From positions 488,317-552,316 of the forward strand of contig NMRA01000287.1 in assembly GCA_002633005.1 (NCBI GenBank): a stretch of DNA of 64,000 bases, read 5' to 3'. The DNA comes from Phoronis australis. Lineage: Eukaryota; Phoronida; Phoronidae. The translations under genes and the position numbers were made by a program. Of this stretch, positions 50,501 to 57,529 are shown in pieces. Position 1 is the stretch's first letter, and each line of letters opens with the position of its first letter. The notes beneath the pieces were generated by a model. It saw only the letters and a list, made by a program, of their open reading frames with translations. It made no database searches and was not told the origin of the DNA.

Positions 50501-51903
50501 AACAGCAAGGCACGTGGCTTTCTATTGGGAATGATTTGTTTCATTACTGAAAGTCGGACATAGGCACATAATTATCACCACTAAAAGGAAATTTGAAGCT
50601 AGGAAGATGTCCGATGTGTTACAAAAGGTGTGATACATGTCCCACGTGACAGCATGTGATACATGTCCCACGTGACATCATTCAGTAACACAATGATGAC
50701 GTCGACAAAGCAAAATGAGAACATAAAGCGACATTTAAGTAATAAGAAAAATATTAAACGATTTGTTTTCTTGTAGACCATGGGGAGTAATCGATAATTC
50801 ACACGTTTAAAAGTGTGGTCATTTTTAATTTAGTATCAGAGATGTCACCTTTCGGTAGGCGCTGGTTTTTATTAATCGTTTCAAATGGATTCTAGGACAG
50901 TTCGATAAAATGTACATGCATCATGTTGACAAAATAAATAATCTCAATTGAGTTTTACAAGTTCAGCAAGACATTGCAAAAATGTTGAAAGTCCTCTAGA
51001 ATTCCGTAGCTGTGTGACAATCCTTTGAATTCTTTGTAAATTTTCACCTCCCAAATTAACCCTTTTGCGAGAACATTTTGTCAAAAACAATATTTTGAAT
51101 TGGCATTTTGTCGAAAAGTGTGTGAGACGCTATTGTATGTGGTCATAAGCCTTACAAAATTGCTGCAGACCACATGCAATCCCTCAGTCTTTGTTTGCCA
51201 ATGGGAGCTACTGTAGCTGAGCTGTATTTCAGGCCATCTCTCTGTTTGGTATCTACACCGGAGGTGGCAGCACAGGCACCAGATATGTCAAGCTGCGTAA
51301 ATGTTGCGAGTAGAGTTTTTGCAAGATGAGAGTTTTACTTAGTTTGGACAAGGAAACACTGGTTTGCGTCTGTGTGTTGTAACTGCTCAACAGAACTAGT
51401 TTTCTTAAAAGTGACACTTATTATGTGACGTCACCATTTTCATTGCAGAATGGAGTACTTATCAAACGCTGCCCAAGGTTTTTGGCGGAAAAACTGCTCC
51501 AACAACATTTAGAACTAAGAGCGGCGTCCGATACATGGCTGTCACTGATGACAGTGTTAAACAGTCACCGACCATTTTCAAGTGGAATCAGACAGCCAGG
51601 CGATTTGACTTCTTAGAAACTCTGCCCAACCATGGCAACGGATATGCAACATTTTTTGAAGCTGGCGATCAGTTATATTATGTGACGCCCCAGTTCAACA
51701 ACTCGTCAGTGATTTATAAACTTGGCACCGATGGTCGTTTCAATGAGCATGCGCAACTGAATGCAAGCGAGTGCATAATGTGGCGGTCGTTCCACCGTGA
51801 TGGTTATTTGTATCTAGCTCAGTTGATTAGTCGCATTAATGAGTTTGGTGACAGTATTGTACGTACGAGCGAGGGAACTCTAAATCTATACAAATGGACC
51901 TGA
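18638..51903 (+). CDS. Large secreted PAN / EGF-like / EAR / 3x F5/8C / LamG / EAR protein (23 readable exons)
   Basis: This entry is the span of one gene; its exons are listed separately. Domain order is PAN/apple (exon 1), six-Cys EGF-like module (2), EAR/EPTP blades (3-8), three F5/8C domains (9-11, 12-14, 15-17), laminin-G-like domain (18-22) and EAR blades (23). Phases match across every junction except between exons 4 and 5, where a small exon is missing. The readable sum is 3,617 nt, about 1,205 residues. No transmembrane segment is seen after the N-terminus, so secretion is inferred. EAR plus laminin-G occurs in TSPEAR, and F5/8C domains bind glycans or lipids, so an extracellular adhesion or matrix role is likely. 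I know no named gene with this order. Joining exons 1 and 2 to the rest rests on phase and domain logic alone; two genes remain possible. Confidence 0.75.
19233..19442 (-). CDS. Possible minus-strand exon, unidentified
   Basis: A 70-codon open block lies between an acceptor-like GGATTTCCCAG and a donor-like CAA|GTATGC. It encodes a soluble product with two cysteines (SNECTGNN and YYECPISN), resembling an extracellular segment rather than random sequence. No partner exons were found on the minus strand and no domain was recognised. It sits in intron 1 of the large plus-strand gene and may be chance. Confidence 0.2.
19835..19890 (+). ncRNA. Hammerhead-ribozyme-like motif 1
   Basis: CTGATGA at 19841-19847 and GAAAC at 19870-19874 are the two conserved hammerhead core boxes. 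Between them GGTGT (19849-19853) pairs with ACACC (19865-19869) as a stem II. One unpaired T at 19848 separates stem and core, unlike the ideal structure. ATGTC follows GAAAC, fitting the short stem III and NUH cleavage triplet of minimal type I motifs in Penelope-like elements. No Penelope RT or GIY-YIG coding was seen nearby. Likely a decayed retroelement end. Confidence 0.4.
20400..21600. repeat. Degenerate ~23-bp minisatellite (array 2)
   Basis: About fifty imperfect units follow the pattern GACTGAAATGTACTGTAAGG plus a short tail; period is about 23-24 bases with frequent indels. It is the same family as the array at 0.9-1.1 kb. Long minus-strand frames here (Phe/Gln/Ser/Leu patterns) are repeat artefacts. 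It lies in intron 1 of the large gene. Confidence 0.9.
22575..22625 (+). ncRNA. Hammerhead-ribozyme-like motif 2 (weak)
   Basis: CTGATGA (22582-22588) and GAAAC (22605-22609) are spaced by 16 bases. CGT and ACG could pair, but only by using the conserved G of GAAAC, so stem II is compromised. The following GTTGATT resembles the GAAACGTTG ending of degenerate hammerheads in Penelope-like repeats. A working ribozyme is doubtful. Confidence 0.25.
22712..22832. repeat. CA-rich microsatellite
   Basis: Imperfect CACA/CGCA repeats pass into a pure (CA)n run at about 22790-22826. Intronic. Confidence 0.95.
23129..23171. repeat. Imperfect hairpin
   Basis: CTTGGGACTCCTGCA and TGCAGGACCCCAAG are near-perfect inverted copies around a 14-base loop. 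No terminator-like role applies in this eukaryotic context; it may be the core of a small fold-back repeat. Confidence 0.55.
23233..23622. repeat. 195-bp tandem duplication, two near-identical copies
   Basis: Copy 1 (23233-23427) and copy 2 (23428-23622) both run from AACCAACATCACAAG to TTACTCCTTTCAT and appear identical apart from about one base (TATAATTCTAG versus TATAACTCTAG). The second copy ends 14 bases before the exon at 23637, so both copies end in the pyrimidine-rich stretch used by that acceptor. Confidence 0.92.
23637..23739 (+). CDS. Exon 2: EGF-like six-cysteine module
   Basis: 103 bp between TTTCTTTAAG and donor CAG|GTAGGG, phase 0 in and phase 1 out. It encodes six cysteines spaced C-x5-C-x5-C-x3-C-x5-C-x-C followed by HQSG, an EGF-like or EB-module-like pattern. 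It continues exon 1 in phase and leads into exon 3 in phase. A diverged copy stands at 2895-2997. The next intron (23740-27659) shows a poly-C run near 24605 and no recognised gene; minus frames near 26.4-27.3 kb were inspected and not accepted. Confidence 0.7.
27660..27771 (+). CDS. Exon 3: first EAR blade
   Basis: The acceptor is TTCTGTTTCAG and the donor GC|GTGAGT; phase 1 in, phase 2 out. It encodes [12 protein letters not shown], then [17 protein letters not shown], the F...Q.I and YL-hydrophobic strand pattern of EAR/EPTP repeats. These repeats form a beta-propeller in LGI proteins and TSPEAR. The short intron that follows contains no other feature. Confidence 0.85.
28150..28208 (+). 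CDS. Exon 4: end of first EAR blade
   Basis: A 59-bp exon between TTTTTGTGCGCAG and donor AAG|GTAATC. Its first G completes the codon left by exon 3, giving [21 protein letters not shown]. The xIRWN motif corresponds to the IYKWN strand that closes each EAR repeat. It ends in phase 1, whereas exon 5 needs phase 2 or 0, so at least one short exon carrying an F...Q.I.T segment is missing in 28209-29030. An acceptor at 28088 was also considered but gives no EAR sequence. Confidence 0.7.
29031..29201 (+). CDS. Exon 5: EAR blade
   Basis: Encodes [11 protein letters not shown], then [20 protein letters not shown] and SQLLDTGDA; phase 2 out at AG|GTGATG. The start could be 29031 (after TTAATAG) or 29038 (after CTTACAG); 29031 fits a phase-2 predecessor. 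A charged Cys-containing insertion separates the two EAR strands. The following 3.1-kb intron holds a GGCGGATC-type repeat end (29243), a hAT-like relic (30.2-31.0 kb) and ACATGTAC repeats (31.35 kb). Confidence 0.85.
30163..30970 (-). pseudogene. hAT / P52rIPK (THAP12-like) transposase relic
   Basis: The minus strand carries two coding blocks joined by compatible splice signals. The upstream block (about 30805-30595) has [20 protein letters not shown], then GTNIEDVWF and a final GGETH. The second (from 30361) has [22 protein letters not shown]. This order (I-V-x-A-Y, then a histidine-bearing linker, then EYYR...P-F-L-D) is typical of THAP12/P52rIPK-like hAT proteins in invertebrate genomes. 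Codons before 30805 hold stops, and the DDE core and dimerisation tail are not intact. It is a decayed copy nested antisense in an intron. The 157-codon plus frame at 30597 is its shadow. Confidence 0.65.
31353..31372. repeat. ACATGTAC palindromic repeat
   Basis: Three tandem ACATGT units. The same motif recurs near 55.80 kb and at 63581-63600. Confidence 0.85.
32349..32482 (+). CDS. Exon 6: EAR blade
   Basis: Acceptor TCTGTTTCAG, donor CAG|GTAATG, phase 2 in and phase 1 out. It continues GDA-R with [18 protein letters not shown] and closes [13 protein letters not shown], a clear EAR repeat with an acidic loop between the strands. The following intron is mostly occupied by a roughly 1-kb fold-back element. 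Confidence 0.92.
32810..33837. mobile_element. Fold-back / MITE-like element with long TIRs
   Basis: The left arm (about 32810-33022) and right arm (about 33650-33837) are inverted copies. Shared blocks include CTTTTTTCATGTC, TTAATTATTCGTTCTCTA, TCCGGAAGTGACG, GGGAGGCAAGA and CAATTTCTTTTCAT, in mirrored order over about 200 bp with indels. The middle contains TAGATCCTAGCG repeats and a block like one at 59.0 kb. No coding frame was seen and no target duplication could be fixed. Its right end lies about 30 bp before the acceptor of exon 7. Confidence 0.85.
33866..34056 (+). CDS. Exon 7: EAR blade
   Basis: Start chosen at 33866 (after GCTGTATATAG) because it supplies [12 protein letters not shown], the F...Q.I.T strand otherwise lacking; an alternative acceptor at 33902 keeps the frame but loses it. 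The exon continues [19 protein letters not shown] and [15 protein letters not shown], then ends phase 0 at GAG|GTATGA. The next intron (34057-35238) shows no feature. Confidence 0.88.
35239..35377 (+). CDS. Exon 8: last N-terminal EAR blade
   Basis: Acceptor TTTTCCTAG, phase 0 in; donor ACG|GTGAAT, phase 1 out. It encodes [27 protein letters not shown] and [12 protein letters not shown], a divergent EAR strand pair with N-glycosylation sequons. The next intron (35378-38537) holds a TA/TG microsatellite at 35.5 kb and a non-LTR RT relic at 37.3-38.2 kb. Confidence 0.85.
35516..35625. repeat. Compound TA/TG microsatellite
   Basis: A (TA)n run at about 35522-35545 followed by interrupted (TG)n to about 35622. 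Overlapping open frames on both strands are artefacts. Confidence 0.95.
37270..38330 (+). pseudogene. Non-LTR retrotransposon (CR1/Jockey-like) RT relic
   Basis: Broken plus frames show reverse-transcriptase landmarks in order: [15 protein letters not shown] at 37303-37347, [20 protein letters not shown] at 37461-37520, [14 protein letters not shown] near 37620-37660, and [20 protein letters not shown] near 37957-38016. These match RT domains 4-6 and the C-terminal region of CR1/Jockey-type elements. The catalytic Asp-Asp box after LPDSI is not readable, and stops interrupt several places. It is an inactive 5'-truncated copy in the intron before exon 9. Confidence 0.85.
38538..38773 (+). CDS. 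Exon 9: F5/8C domain 1, part A
   Basis: Acceptor TTATTTCAG, phase 1 in; donor CAG|GTAAAA, phase 0 out. It opens [20 protein letters not shown], the classical discoidin start with LG-ES and a following SS, and ends [21 protein letters not shown]5/8C domains are beta-sandwiches that bind glycans, collagen or phospholipids. Confidence 0.93.
38866..38961 (+). CDS. Exon 10: F5/8C domain 1, part B
   Basis: 96 bp, phase 0 in and out, acceptor TTTTTCATCCAG and donor AAG|GTAACG. It encodes the GR...W-V-x-x-Y-x-L-x-x-S-x-D-G core of a discoidin domain ([19 protein letters not shown]). The following intron (38962-40114) shows nothing recognisable. Confidence 0.93.
40115..40268 (+). CDS. Exon 11: F5/8C domain 1, part C
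   Basis: Phase 0 in after ATTTTTTTAG, phase 1 out at CAG|GTAGCC. It encodes [30 protein letters not shown] and VYGYRTG: the F-x-G-N, the ARY-R strand and the R-x-E-x-x-G ending of F5/8C. Confidence 0.93.
40785..40990 (+). CDS. Exon 12: F5/8C domain 2, part A
   Basis: Acceptor TTCATTTCTCAG, phase 1 in; donor CAG|GTGAGA, phase 0 out. It has [11 protein letters not shown], ending [18 protein letters not shown], the V-D-L-G strand of discoidin domains. The following 1.5-kb intron has no recognised content. Confidence 0.92.
42520..42627 (+). CDS. Exon 13: F5/8C domain 2, part B
   Basis: 108 bp, phase 0-0, acceptor TGTTTATTTACAG, donor ACG|GTGAGA. It encodes [19 protein letters not shown] and a glycosylation sequon NGSC. 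The next intron shows no feature. Confidence 0.92.
43387..43528 (+). CDS. Exon 14: F5/8C domain 2, part C
   Basis: 142 bp, acceptor GGTTGATCAG (weak pyrimidine tract; start set by homology to exon 17), phase 0 in, donor AAG|GTAAGA, phase 1 out. It encodes [20 protein letters not shown] and [11 protein letters not shown]. Confidence 0.9.
43955..44163 (+). CDS. Exon 15: F5/8C domain 3, part A
   Basis: Acceptor TTTGAATTTCAG, phase 1 in. It encodes [20 protein letters not shown], then [20 protein letters not shown], ending in phase 0. The donor is CAG|GCAAGT, a GC-AG intron with otherwise consensus flanks. The next intron (44166-44868) shows no feature. Confidence 0.92.
44869..44976 (+). CDS. 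Exon 16: F5/8C domain 3, part B
   Basis: 108 bp, phase 0-0, the same length as exon 13. It encodes [20 protein letters not shown], followed by [14 protein letters not shown]. Acceptor TCTGACACAG, donor ACG|GTAAGC. The next intron is unremarkable. Confidence 0.92.
45590..45731 (+). CDS. Exon 17: F5/8C domain 3, part C
   Basis: 142 bp, the same length as exon 14, acceptor TTTCGTTTTAG, phase 0 in, donor TCA|GTGAGT, phase 1 out. It encodes [25 protein letters not shown] and [13 protein letters not shown], ending the third F5/8C domain. Confidence 0.93.
46420..46572 (+). CDS. Exon 18: laminin-G-like domain, start
   Basis: Phase 1-1. It encodes [15 protein letters not shown], then [20 protein letters not shown], the paired strands of a LamG/TSPN sandwich (F-x-G-x-x-Y/F, then S-x-x-F-x-T). 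Acceptor TTGTGCCACAG, donor CAG|GTACAT. The intron contains short GTCATT/TAGGTCAT direct repeats near 46.6-46.72 kb. Confidence 0.88.
47013..47099 (+). CDS. Exon 19: laminin-G-like domain
   Basis: 87 bp, phase 1-1, encoding a short linker ending [19 protein letters not shown]; the G-x-L-Y strand fits LamG. Acceptor TTTTGCAAACAG, donor TGG|GTAAGT. Confidence 0.85.
47277..47346 (+). CDS. Exon 20: laminin-G-like domain
   Basis: A 70-bp exon, phase 1 in and phase 2 out, acceptor ACGACGTTTCAG, donor CAG|GTAATC. It encodes [18 protein letters not shown], the D-G-x-x-H-x-V-x-x-T-x-D signature of LamG/concanavalin-like domains. The next 1.6-kb intron has no recognised feature. Confidence 0.87.
48984..49081 (+). 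CDS. Exon 21: laminin-G-like domain
   Basis: Acceptor CTGTTTTTTCAG, phase 2 in; donor TAG|GTAAGA, phase 1 out. It encodes [11 protein letters not shown], then HKVYLG: the LYVDG-type strand that follows the signature in exon 20. Confidence 0.88.
49759..49857 (+). CDS. Exon 22: laminin-G-like domain, end
   Basis: Phase 1-1, acceptor AATGTTCACAG, donor AAG|GTATAC. It encodes [20 protein letters not shown], the G-x-I-x-x-V-x-x-Y-x-x-x-L-s-x-x-Q/E ending of LamG-like domains. The following intron (49858-51448) holds a 37-bp minisatellite. Confidence 0.9.
50071..50420. repeat. 37-bp minisatellite, about ten units
   Basis: Units contain GCATTGTCTGTATAGCC, ATTCACCGGTTATATCTAGT or close variants. 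ATTCAC occurs at about 50071, 50108, 50143, 50180, 50216, 50253, 50290, 50327, 50364 and 50401, giving a spacing of 35-37. It lies in the last intron of the large gene. Confidence 0.93.
51449..51903 (+). CDS. Exon 23: C-terminal EAR blades and stop
   Basis: Terminal coding exon, acceptor TTTTCATTGCAG, phase 1 in, TGA at 51901-51903. It encodes about three consecutive EAR repeats: VRYMAVTDD...[13 protein letters not shown], then [10 protein letters not shown]...[12 protein letters not shown], then DGYLYLAQL...TLNLYKWT. The chain ends just after the last KW motif, as expected for a closed propeller. No AATAAA was seen within 300 bases after the stop, so the 3' end is uncertain. Confidence 0.93.
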
Positions 51904-54195
51904 CCACTACAACATGTCCTTTATGTTCATGTAAAATGTTTGGATGACAGTGGAACAAATATTTTACGGAGTCGCTCCTTCGATAACACTAGCATACATG
52001 TAAGCTTTCGATCGTACTATTTACTTTGTGTAATATGTTAAAACTAGAGTGTGACATGAACCTCTTTTCTTTAGATCCGCTAGGTGACCTTGATATTGTG
52101 TGGCTGTATTTGAACACCAGTAGTCGTTTCAGTGAATCAGGTGTAGCTGTTCGGTAAATACATGTATTAGTTTTGAATTCCCGTTGGTGTTGTATATGTA
52201 CATTTTATCATTTTGACTATCGCCTTTGGTGGGTCAGTTCAAGAAAAAAGAGTAAGCCACTCGGAATACCTTTACGGCGACTGATTGCCTTTGCTAATAT
52301 TTCAAAGTGTTTCACTCTTTGCGTATGTTTTTCACATGAATTGTAATTTTATTTTGGGAATATATTAATTTCTAGCTTCATTGTCCAGCTTGGCAGGGGA
52401 CCCGTAATACGTGTTGGCAATATACACTTTGTTGTGAATGTTAAGATTCGTAACTTCCCAATGCCATACATGATTTAACGTGAAGCCCGTCGGAGATGTA
52501 ATCCTGAAATGCACGCTGGACATGCATTACTAACGAAACACGTGATCACCCTAGAGCCTTTTCGTGAGAGCCTTGCTGTTCTGAACGCAGTCATGGTTGC
52601 GATTTTTCAAAGCGCTATGTTGGCCTTGGCTTCCACCAGTAGACTAGGGAAATTGTGGTGCTCCGGGATTAGATGAATTAATGAACACTGAGGATGGCGG
52701 TGAGACTACCTGACACCCAAGTGAGATATGGGAGCTCGTGTGCGGGTGTCAAAGATCTACTTTTCACCGGTGTTCTCCTCTCCATTTCATTTGTTTACAT
52801 TCCACGGTAGGCAAAGGGAATTCGGTAGTGGTAGAGATCCTTCCGCCTGTGTCTGCATGCTCTCGTGAGTGCAACACCTGTATCTAAAAGAAAACTTCAA
52901 CCAAAGGCTCGAGAAAGTTTGTTTACGAATTGTCGTTCCTTGTATTCTCGCACTCCGTGGTTCGACCGTATTTGCATGAATTTTCCCGTTCGTGATTTTC
53001 AGACATTCATAAACCGAGAATCGCCTTCTGTGAGCAGCTCCCATCTTACATTTCAAGCACTTGAGATTCCTCGAAAAAACTCATAATTTCGAATTTAGTC
53101 AGATACCGACAAACTTTTTGGTGATGGATTGTCACGTGCAAACGGGGTTTAGACAACTGTTTGGACAATTGCGATGACCCTCGGCTAAGCATTCACCGTG
53201 CTGGAATAGTTTGCATCAGTTTGTTTCGGTTTTGTCGGGTTCTCACCATTTGGGCGCGAGATTTTCCAATTTTTACTTTCTTCTTACTATGTTGGAACGT
53301 TTATTTAGTACAAACAAAGAACATTATTTTAAAATTCGTGTCACCCAAGACTTTGGAACAAATTACGTCTTTCTGCTAAGAGTATTTTGCGGTCTAATCG
53401 GCCCTAACATTGTCAAACAAAGGTTCATCTGCGATTAAGCGATTCAGGAATCTGGCCATGGGTTCTTCTTCTGGTAGGCGTACTATAAAGAAATTAAAAT
53501 GTAATACAATATGTTTAAAATTATCCACGTGGTCAAGCACCACCTGAGCTCCACTGCGATACCTGGTTAACGAGAATAGTGTCTCACCTTTTTACTGCCA
53601 CTTAGCTGTTTTTTGTACCAACTGCACATGTGTCATGACATTAGTTATCCCTTCAACACCTCGTGATGGTGTATGATTATAGCAAAACAAAACATTGAAT
53701 TTCTTCATCAGTTATCATTCTTAATACTTGACAAGGTTAAGAAGAATTTCATTTCAAAAAGTCAAGAGTGTTATCAAAATGCAAAGATCAACACAGTGTA
53801 ACAATGTAATTCTTCGTGAACTAATAGGCAGATTACTTAACTAATTAGTAAACTAAGTAATTTGTATCGTCAATCAATTTTTGGTTGAATGACAACAAAA
53901 CAAGAAAAGAAATACGATATTTTGTATATGTGATTAAATCGGCAAGAAATAGTCTCAGTGATTCTAAGGAGCTCTACTGGATATATAAAAAAGACTTTTA
54001 AGAACATGAATTGCTCACTTTTGCAGGAAATAAATTTAGTAAGGCTTTCATTCAATGTAATACATCACCATGCTTGTTCATTAGTTGGGCCGTTGGCGTC
54101 GTTCAATACAATTACAAACTTACTTTAAAAATGCAGGGTGCACAGACATTTACAAAAATGTGAAAATAGGCCAATATCGTTTGTTTAGCTTTCAG
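51904..54195. other. Region downstream of the large gene
   Basis: Includes the presumed 3' UTR, whose end is not visible. Frames near 52.8-53.1 kb and 53.16-53.44 kb overlap on both strands without domain content. An upstream non-coding exon of the small peptide gene at 54.2 kb may lie here. Confidence 0.4.
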
Positions 54196-54458
54196 TTATA
54201 CTGTGGAGAGTCCATTACTTTGGAATTCTTATAGAAATTTAGAAGTAAACTCATTCAAGATGAAATTTGTGATGATTATAATGTCTACCGTGTGTTACGC
54301 CAGGACATTTCTGGGCAAATGCCAGAACCGAAGAGTGAAGTGTTCGTCGCTACACACAAAGCACCAGATGGCGTTTTTGTGTGGAGTGGGAAATTGCGGG
54401 TGCTGCAAAAAGTTATAAAACATCTTGCTTGTTTATTTTAGTCTATCAGAGAAATAAA
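54196..54458 (+). CDS. Small secreted cysteine-rich basic peptide (CDS 54260-54418)
   Basis: An acceptor-like TTGTTTAGCTTTCAG ends at 54195, an ATG lies at 54260, TAA at 54416-54418, and AATAAA at 54453-54458. The 52-residue product starts with MKFVMIIMSTVCYA, a short signal-peptide-like segment. A basic mature part follows with six cysteines spaced C-x6-C-x12-C-x4-C-x-C-C and ending in KKL. The CC near the C-terminus and positive charge recall defensin-type host-defence peptides, but the spacing fits no family I can name. A 5' non-coding exon is implied. An in-frame ATG at 54203 exists but gives no signal peptide. Function is inferred only from size, charge and cysteines. Confidence 0.55.
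54453..54458 (+). terminator. Poly(A) signal AATAAA
   Basis: A canonical AATAAA 35 bases after the stop of the small cysteine-rich peptide. It supports that frame being the end of a real transcript. Confidence 0.55.
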
Positions 54459-57400
54459 GCAATGGCGTGCGCGTAATCACACTACTGTACGATAGCTATT
54501 GTATTGGATTATTTTACAAGTTAAGGTTTCACTTTTTTATTTCATTTCACGGTTAGGGGTGGCCGGGGTACAGTACGAACTACAGATCACGTTTTTTCTC
54601 GGAGATCAATATAAAATATCTGTGCAGCAGACGAACATTGTAAAAATGAAGAAACCAAGGAGCTGCAATGTACGCATACACTACTGAGTAGGTACATTTG
54701 TAGGGCCTAAATTTTTCATTTATAATTACATAATCAACACTCAGAAACCAAATTTCACTTCATTCTGTAAAATTCTGTAACATGATTTTAACACCAAAAA
54801 AATTTCCTGAACAACTCATAAAATATACTTTGATAGGTTTTTGAAAATGTGTCCGCGACTGGACCTGAATAAAATCAGAGCCCAGAATATTCCTGGCTTT
54901 CAGCCAGGGCCCCAAGTGCTTGCAAAAACTAACAGTGTAGCAGTGTAATTGACGAGCATAAAAACTACATGTAGTTTTGCCCAGAAACCGCTGATTATGT
55001 AAACGTAGAACCTTGACAGAAGTCCCGCTTGAATATTCTGTCAGGAACGAAAATGACAACTTGAAGCAATGAAGCTTGTGTCGTTGATTTGACAACTGCA
55101 AGACTCGGTCAAATGTCAATCGACCATACAGCCGTATTGTCACATTGCAAAATACACGTAACACAGTAAGCCTGGTGAAATTTCAAGCTCTTACCCTAGA
55201 ATACATGGGCAACAAGAGGGAGTTGGCATTCCAATACTAGAGTTCTATGCTTTTAGCACCGGGTTATGTATATGTGTTGGCTGCACATTGTCTTCTGACA
55301 AATGAAAGCTGCACGTGGCTCTTCCTTTGAATACTGTTAAACGGAACTGACAACTTCCAACTACAAGGTACTAGGCTCAGCACTTACTCAATTTTTCTTT
55401 AACAAAGAAAACAAGGAAGCTTTCAATTTTGGTGACACTGACTCTGATAGATTAGTTCTGTTTCGTCAACACTTGTTTCATGCTTAGATCGAGTCGAGCT
55501 TGTGTCGCCGGCCTGGATCGAGGAGGTTGTGGTCGAGGGTTGGTGTTGCCGGGTCGTCGGCCGAAAGTTGGGACTGTGACCTCATCTGAATTTTTATCTC
55601 GCTGTGGAATACTATTACGTGGTCATAGTTTTGGACATTCAAACTTGAAATTTCGGACTTAACTCGTTTTATTAAAAATTCAAAGCATTTAATGTCATGG
55701 TTTTTATGGTGGGTGGGACTTGACCGTGTGATCGAGTTCAGCAGCGTTGAAAAGATCCCTCCCCAAGCTGTCACGGGCTTGTTTTCTTAGGTCTACATGT
55801 ACATGTACGTAACGATCGACTTCATAAAATGTGTTATTGTAGTCACGTGGTCTGGTATTAATGCGCATTAAATCTTATGGAGACTTGCATGACTTTGCTT
55901 TTCCCTCGGTTAAGTTGCTTGCACTATTCCAGCTACTTCTGAAGTACGGGCAATTAGTTTTGCAGTACGGGAAAGTCGTCTTGAAGTCCGACCAGTTGTT
56001 AATTTCTACGTTGTATTTTTAATAGGCCTAATGCTGTTATCAGGGTTCAAATTTGAAACAAGATAAAAATGTCCTTAGTTTAGCCAATGTGCTTGTATAG
56101 TAGGCTTTAATGAAAAGCTCACAAATTCTTGTTGCCATTTATTCAAGCCAATGTAGAGATTCTTGGTTTTGCTTTATTTTTAAAACGCAGAAGCACAAAT
56201 ATGCTTGTGAGATTTAAATTTGAATACTAACCGTGGTTGCGCAGGTTGAATCTCCAAATAGCAATAATAAGGTGACATGACTGGGCTTTGCTCCACCCGC
56301 TGGTTGGAAATACAACTAGCGCTGCTCATTATGTAAAGTTTCTGCATTGCCATCATGCTAACTTCGAAAACAAATTAAAGTTGATAAAAAACAATGGCAT
56401 TGAAGTTTATTGCAGTTGCCAACAATTTCATAACCTCACCTTTTCGTTTCTTAGGTATAGATTGTCATACAACTTGAAATAATGAATGTATATCATTCAG
56501 TTATGCTGAAGTCCAACTGCACTGTTTGCTTTAGCCTTTGATTAGGTTATACATGTAGGTAACGTGACATGTTTATAATTTGTACTCATGTCATGTAGAA
56601 TAGATTTGTTTTGCAGGCCAAAGTGAACCCAGGGTTAAAACACCATCCAAAAATCAACGTGTAAAAATTGCCAGTGAATTACACGTAGCTTGGTATAAAT
56701 TTCTCCATTGAAGAATACCCGATAAGAGAGTTTAATCTCAACAGTACAGGGGATTACAGCTAAACGTGAATTATCAATAGAAAGCTCTTTATGTATTTTG
56801 ACATAAAGGATTAATTTCCAATATCACCAGGTTTCAAATAGGGGCACTAATCTCAGTTCAGTCGTGTTTGCCACAACTTCAAGACTTGAGAATTTGCATG
56901 GTGAAATGATATTGTTTATTGGGTGAACGTTAATTTGGCAAGTATTGAACAATGAGTTGGCTGATAAATTAGATGATTGAACAGCAAAATCGGCTCCTTT
57001 GATTAACTTAGATGCCGGTCACCATAGTCACATGCTACATGTACCTGTGAATACACCCGCACTTAGGCCGAGCAACCGCGAAAGGTTTGCAGACATTTTG
57101 ACCGCTGTCACCTTCACTCATACATGTTTGTATTATTGATCAATATTACAAAAAGGGTTTTAAACAAAGAGTTGATTCAACGCCAGACACAGAGACTTTT
57201 CAATGGCCACTCGCCAGGGACATATATTTCCTGGTTCATGAACTCTGGTCACCAGTTACATATCGCGCCATCCGTGCGACGTCAGTAGCTGTAGAATATA
57301 GGTCAAGTACTTGGCCTCGATTCTCCCTATCGCAACCCGCCATTCGTTGATAACGTCGATAACCTACTTAGCAGTGACTCAGGGAAATTTCTGTTAAAAT

Positions 57401-57472
57401 CCACCAGTGTATTTTTATACGCGTGGCAGTCACCGGGTGTAGAACAATTGATTCTGAGGACCAGACTTAGAT
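54459..57472. other. Non-coding stretch
   Basis: No supported gene. A G-rich patch lies near 55.5 kb and an ACATGTACATGTAC run near 55.80 kb. The last 250 bases before 57473 probably hold the promoter and 5' UTR of the exon starting there; a CRE-like GACGTCAG occurs near 57.28 kb. Confidence 0.4.
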
Positions 57473-57529
57473 ATGGCTACTAACAAGAATTCGGGAAGTT
57501 TACTTGTCAGCGAGGCAGAATTGAAAACG
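57473..57529 (+). CDS. Probable first coding exon of an unidentified gene
   Basis: An ATG followed by 19 codons (MATNKNSGSLLVSEAELKT) ends exactly at a consensus donor ACG|GTAAGA in phase 0. The product is polar with a Glu-rich end, like the N-terminus of a cytosolic protein. No continuing exon was recognised in the remaining 6.4 kb, so the gene probably extends past the window or the call is wrong. Confidence 0.4.
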
